12,089 bases of DNA from Candidatus Peregrinibacteria bacterium (GTDB lineage: Bacteria; Patescibacteriota; Gracilibacteria; Peribacterales; Peribacteraceae), in the NCBI GenBank assembly GCA_030638845.1, contig DAOWDW010000093.1, positions 1-12,089 on the forward strand. Direction: 5' to 3'. This document shows positions 11,688-12,089 of the stretch, in pieces. Each line of letters begins with the position of its first letter. The first letter of the stretch is position 1. The notes under the pieces are model-generated. The model was given only the letters and a program-made list of their open reading frames with translations, had not been told where the DNA came from and did not search any database. The position numbers were made by a program, and so were the translations under genes.

Positions 11688-11761
11688 AAATCTTACATCT
11701 TTTAAAGATTTTTAATTGCTTTTTTGATACCATTCATTCGATTAATATCTTCTCTTTGTTT

Positions 11762-12089
11762 ATGAAGCAAAAAACCGTTCATATTTTATCTATTACGTTT
11801 TTCGTGTGTCTTGTACTTTGGGGCATATATACGCTTCTATATTATCTTGGAGTTCCTGTACATGGAGTTGTATTACTTGCCAGTGAATCAAATGCAAGAT
11901 TGAATGAGCTTTGTGATTCAAATGCCTATTTGTGCAGAGGATTATTTGGGTTTTTTCCATTTATTTCTCATACTTTTGAGCGCATGCGTCCCTTGCTTTC
12001 ATATGGAGTTATAAGTTTGTTTCTTTATGGAGGATATCTTTTATATAGTGGTTTTAATACGGGTAGGTTCTCAATATCTTTTAATTTAA
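11762..12089 (+). CDS. Membrane protein of unknown function, N-terminal part
   Basis: An open frame of 109 codons from ATG 11762 to the right window edge, with no stop, so the C-terminus is missing. Two hydrophobic helices are visible: about residues 7-29 (ILSITFFVCLVLWGIYTLLYY) and about 79-97 (LSYGVISLFLYGGYLLYSG). Between them is a probably extracytoplasmic loop with two cysteines (LNELC51-D-S-N-A-Y-L-C58) and a hydrophobic GLFGFFPF stretch. I do not recognise the family. It is divergent from sufS. No Shine-Dalgarno; TATCTT lies 10 nt upstream, a weaker version of the promoter spacing seen elsewhere. Confidence 0.65.
   Translation, partial: MKQKTVHILSITFFVCLVLWGIYTLLYYLGVPVHGVVLLASESNARLNELCDSNAYLCRGLFGFFPFISHTFERMRPLLSYGVISLFLYGGYLLYSGFNTGRFSISFNL

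Overview
The window is AT-rich bacterial DNA (visibly low GC) with compact, mostly minus-strand housekeeping genes and one decayed accessory stretch. Nothing in it names the organism. The short bL34 with an SSS-V-GG core, the SufS/SufU pair, compact proteins, absence of Shine-Dalgarno sequences and -10 boxes lying right against start codons would fit a Patescibacteria/CPR lineage, perhaps near Peregrinibacteria. That placement is inference and weak. The standard code applies: about 2,000 codons of intact genes contain no internal TGA, and TGA ends several genes.

Layout. 1-748 (-): 5' part of a polytopic GT-C-like membrane protein, cut by the window edge. 749-875: a 16-bp degenerate tandem repeat and a foldback. 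876-2138 (-): M16 zinc peptidase. 2229-2372 (+): ribosomal protein bL34. 2488-2784 (+): small three-helix membrane protein. 2879-3421 (-): cob(I)alamin adenosyltransferase. 3588-5978 (-): PheT, the phenylalanyl-tRNA synthetase beta chain. 6088-6177 (-): tRNA-Ser(GGA). 6524-7636 (+): putative PlsC-like acyltransferase. 7637-9960: accessory patchwork with a broken zinc-ribbon transposase, an acidic orphan protein, direct and inverted repeats, a basic protein gene carrying a tetranucleotide microsatellite and followed by a clear terminator, a GC-rich hairpin block, a broken partial copy of tRNA-Thr next to the intact tRNA-Thr(GGT), and a 5'-truncated yoeB toxin remnant. 9963-11602 (-): sufU and sufS. 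11762-end (+): a membrane protein cut by the window edge.

How the genes relate. pheT, tRNA-Ser, tRNA-Thr and bL34 serve translation. sufS and sufU are consecutive and form the cysteine desulfurase/sulfur acceptor pair of a SUF Fe-S assembly system; sufBCD are not in view. The adenosyltransferase implies use of adenosylcobalamin. No multi-gene novel system is evident. The most coherent signal is at promoter level: eight genes have a TAnnnT box ending 6-8 nt before the start codon and no Shine-Dalgarno, which suggests widespread leaderless transcription and helps choose starts for the adenosyltransferase and sufS. The second point of interest is the repeat-bounded accessory block between 7700 and 9430.
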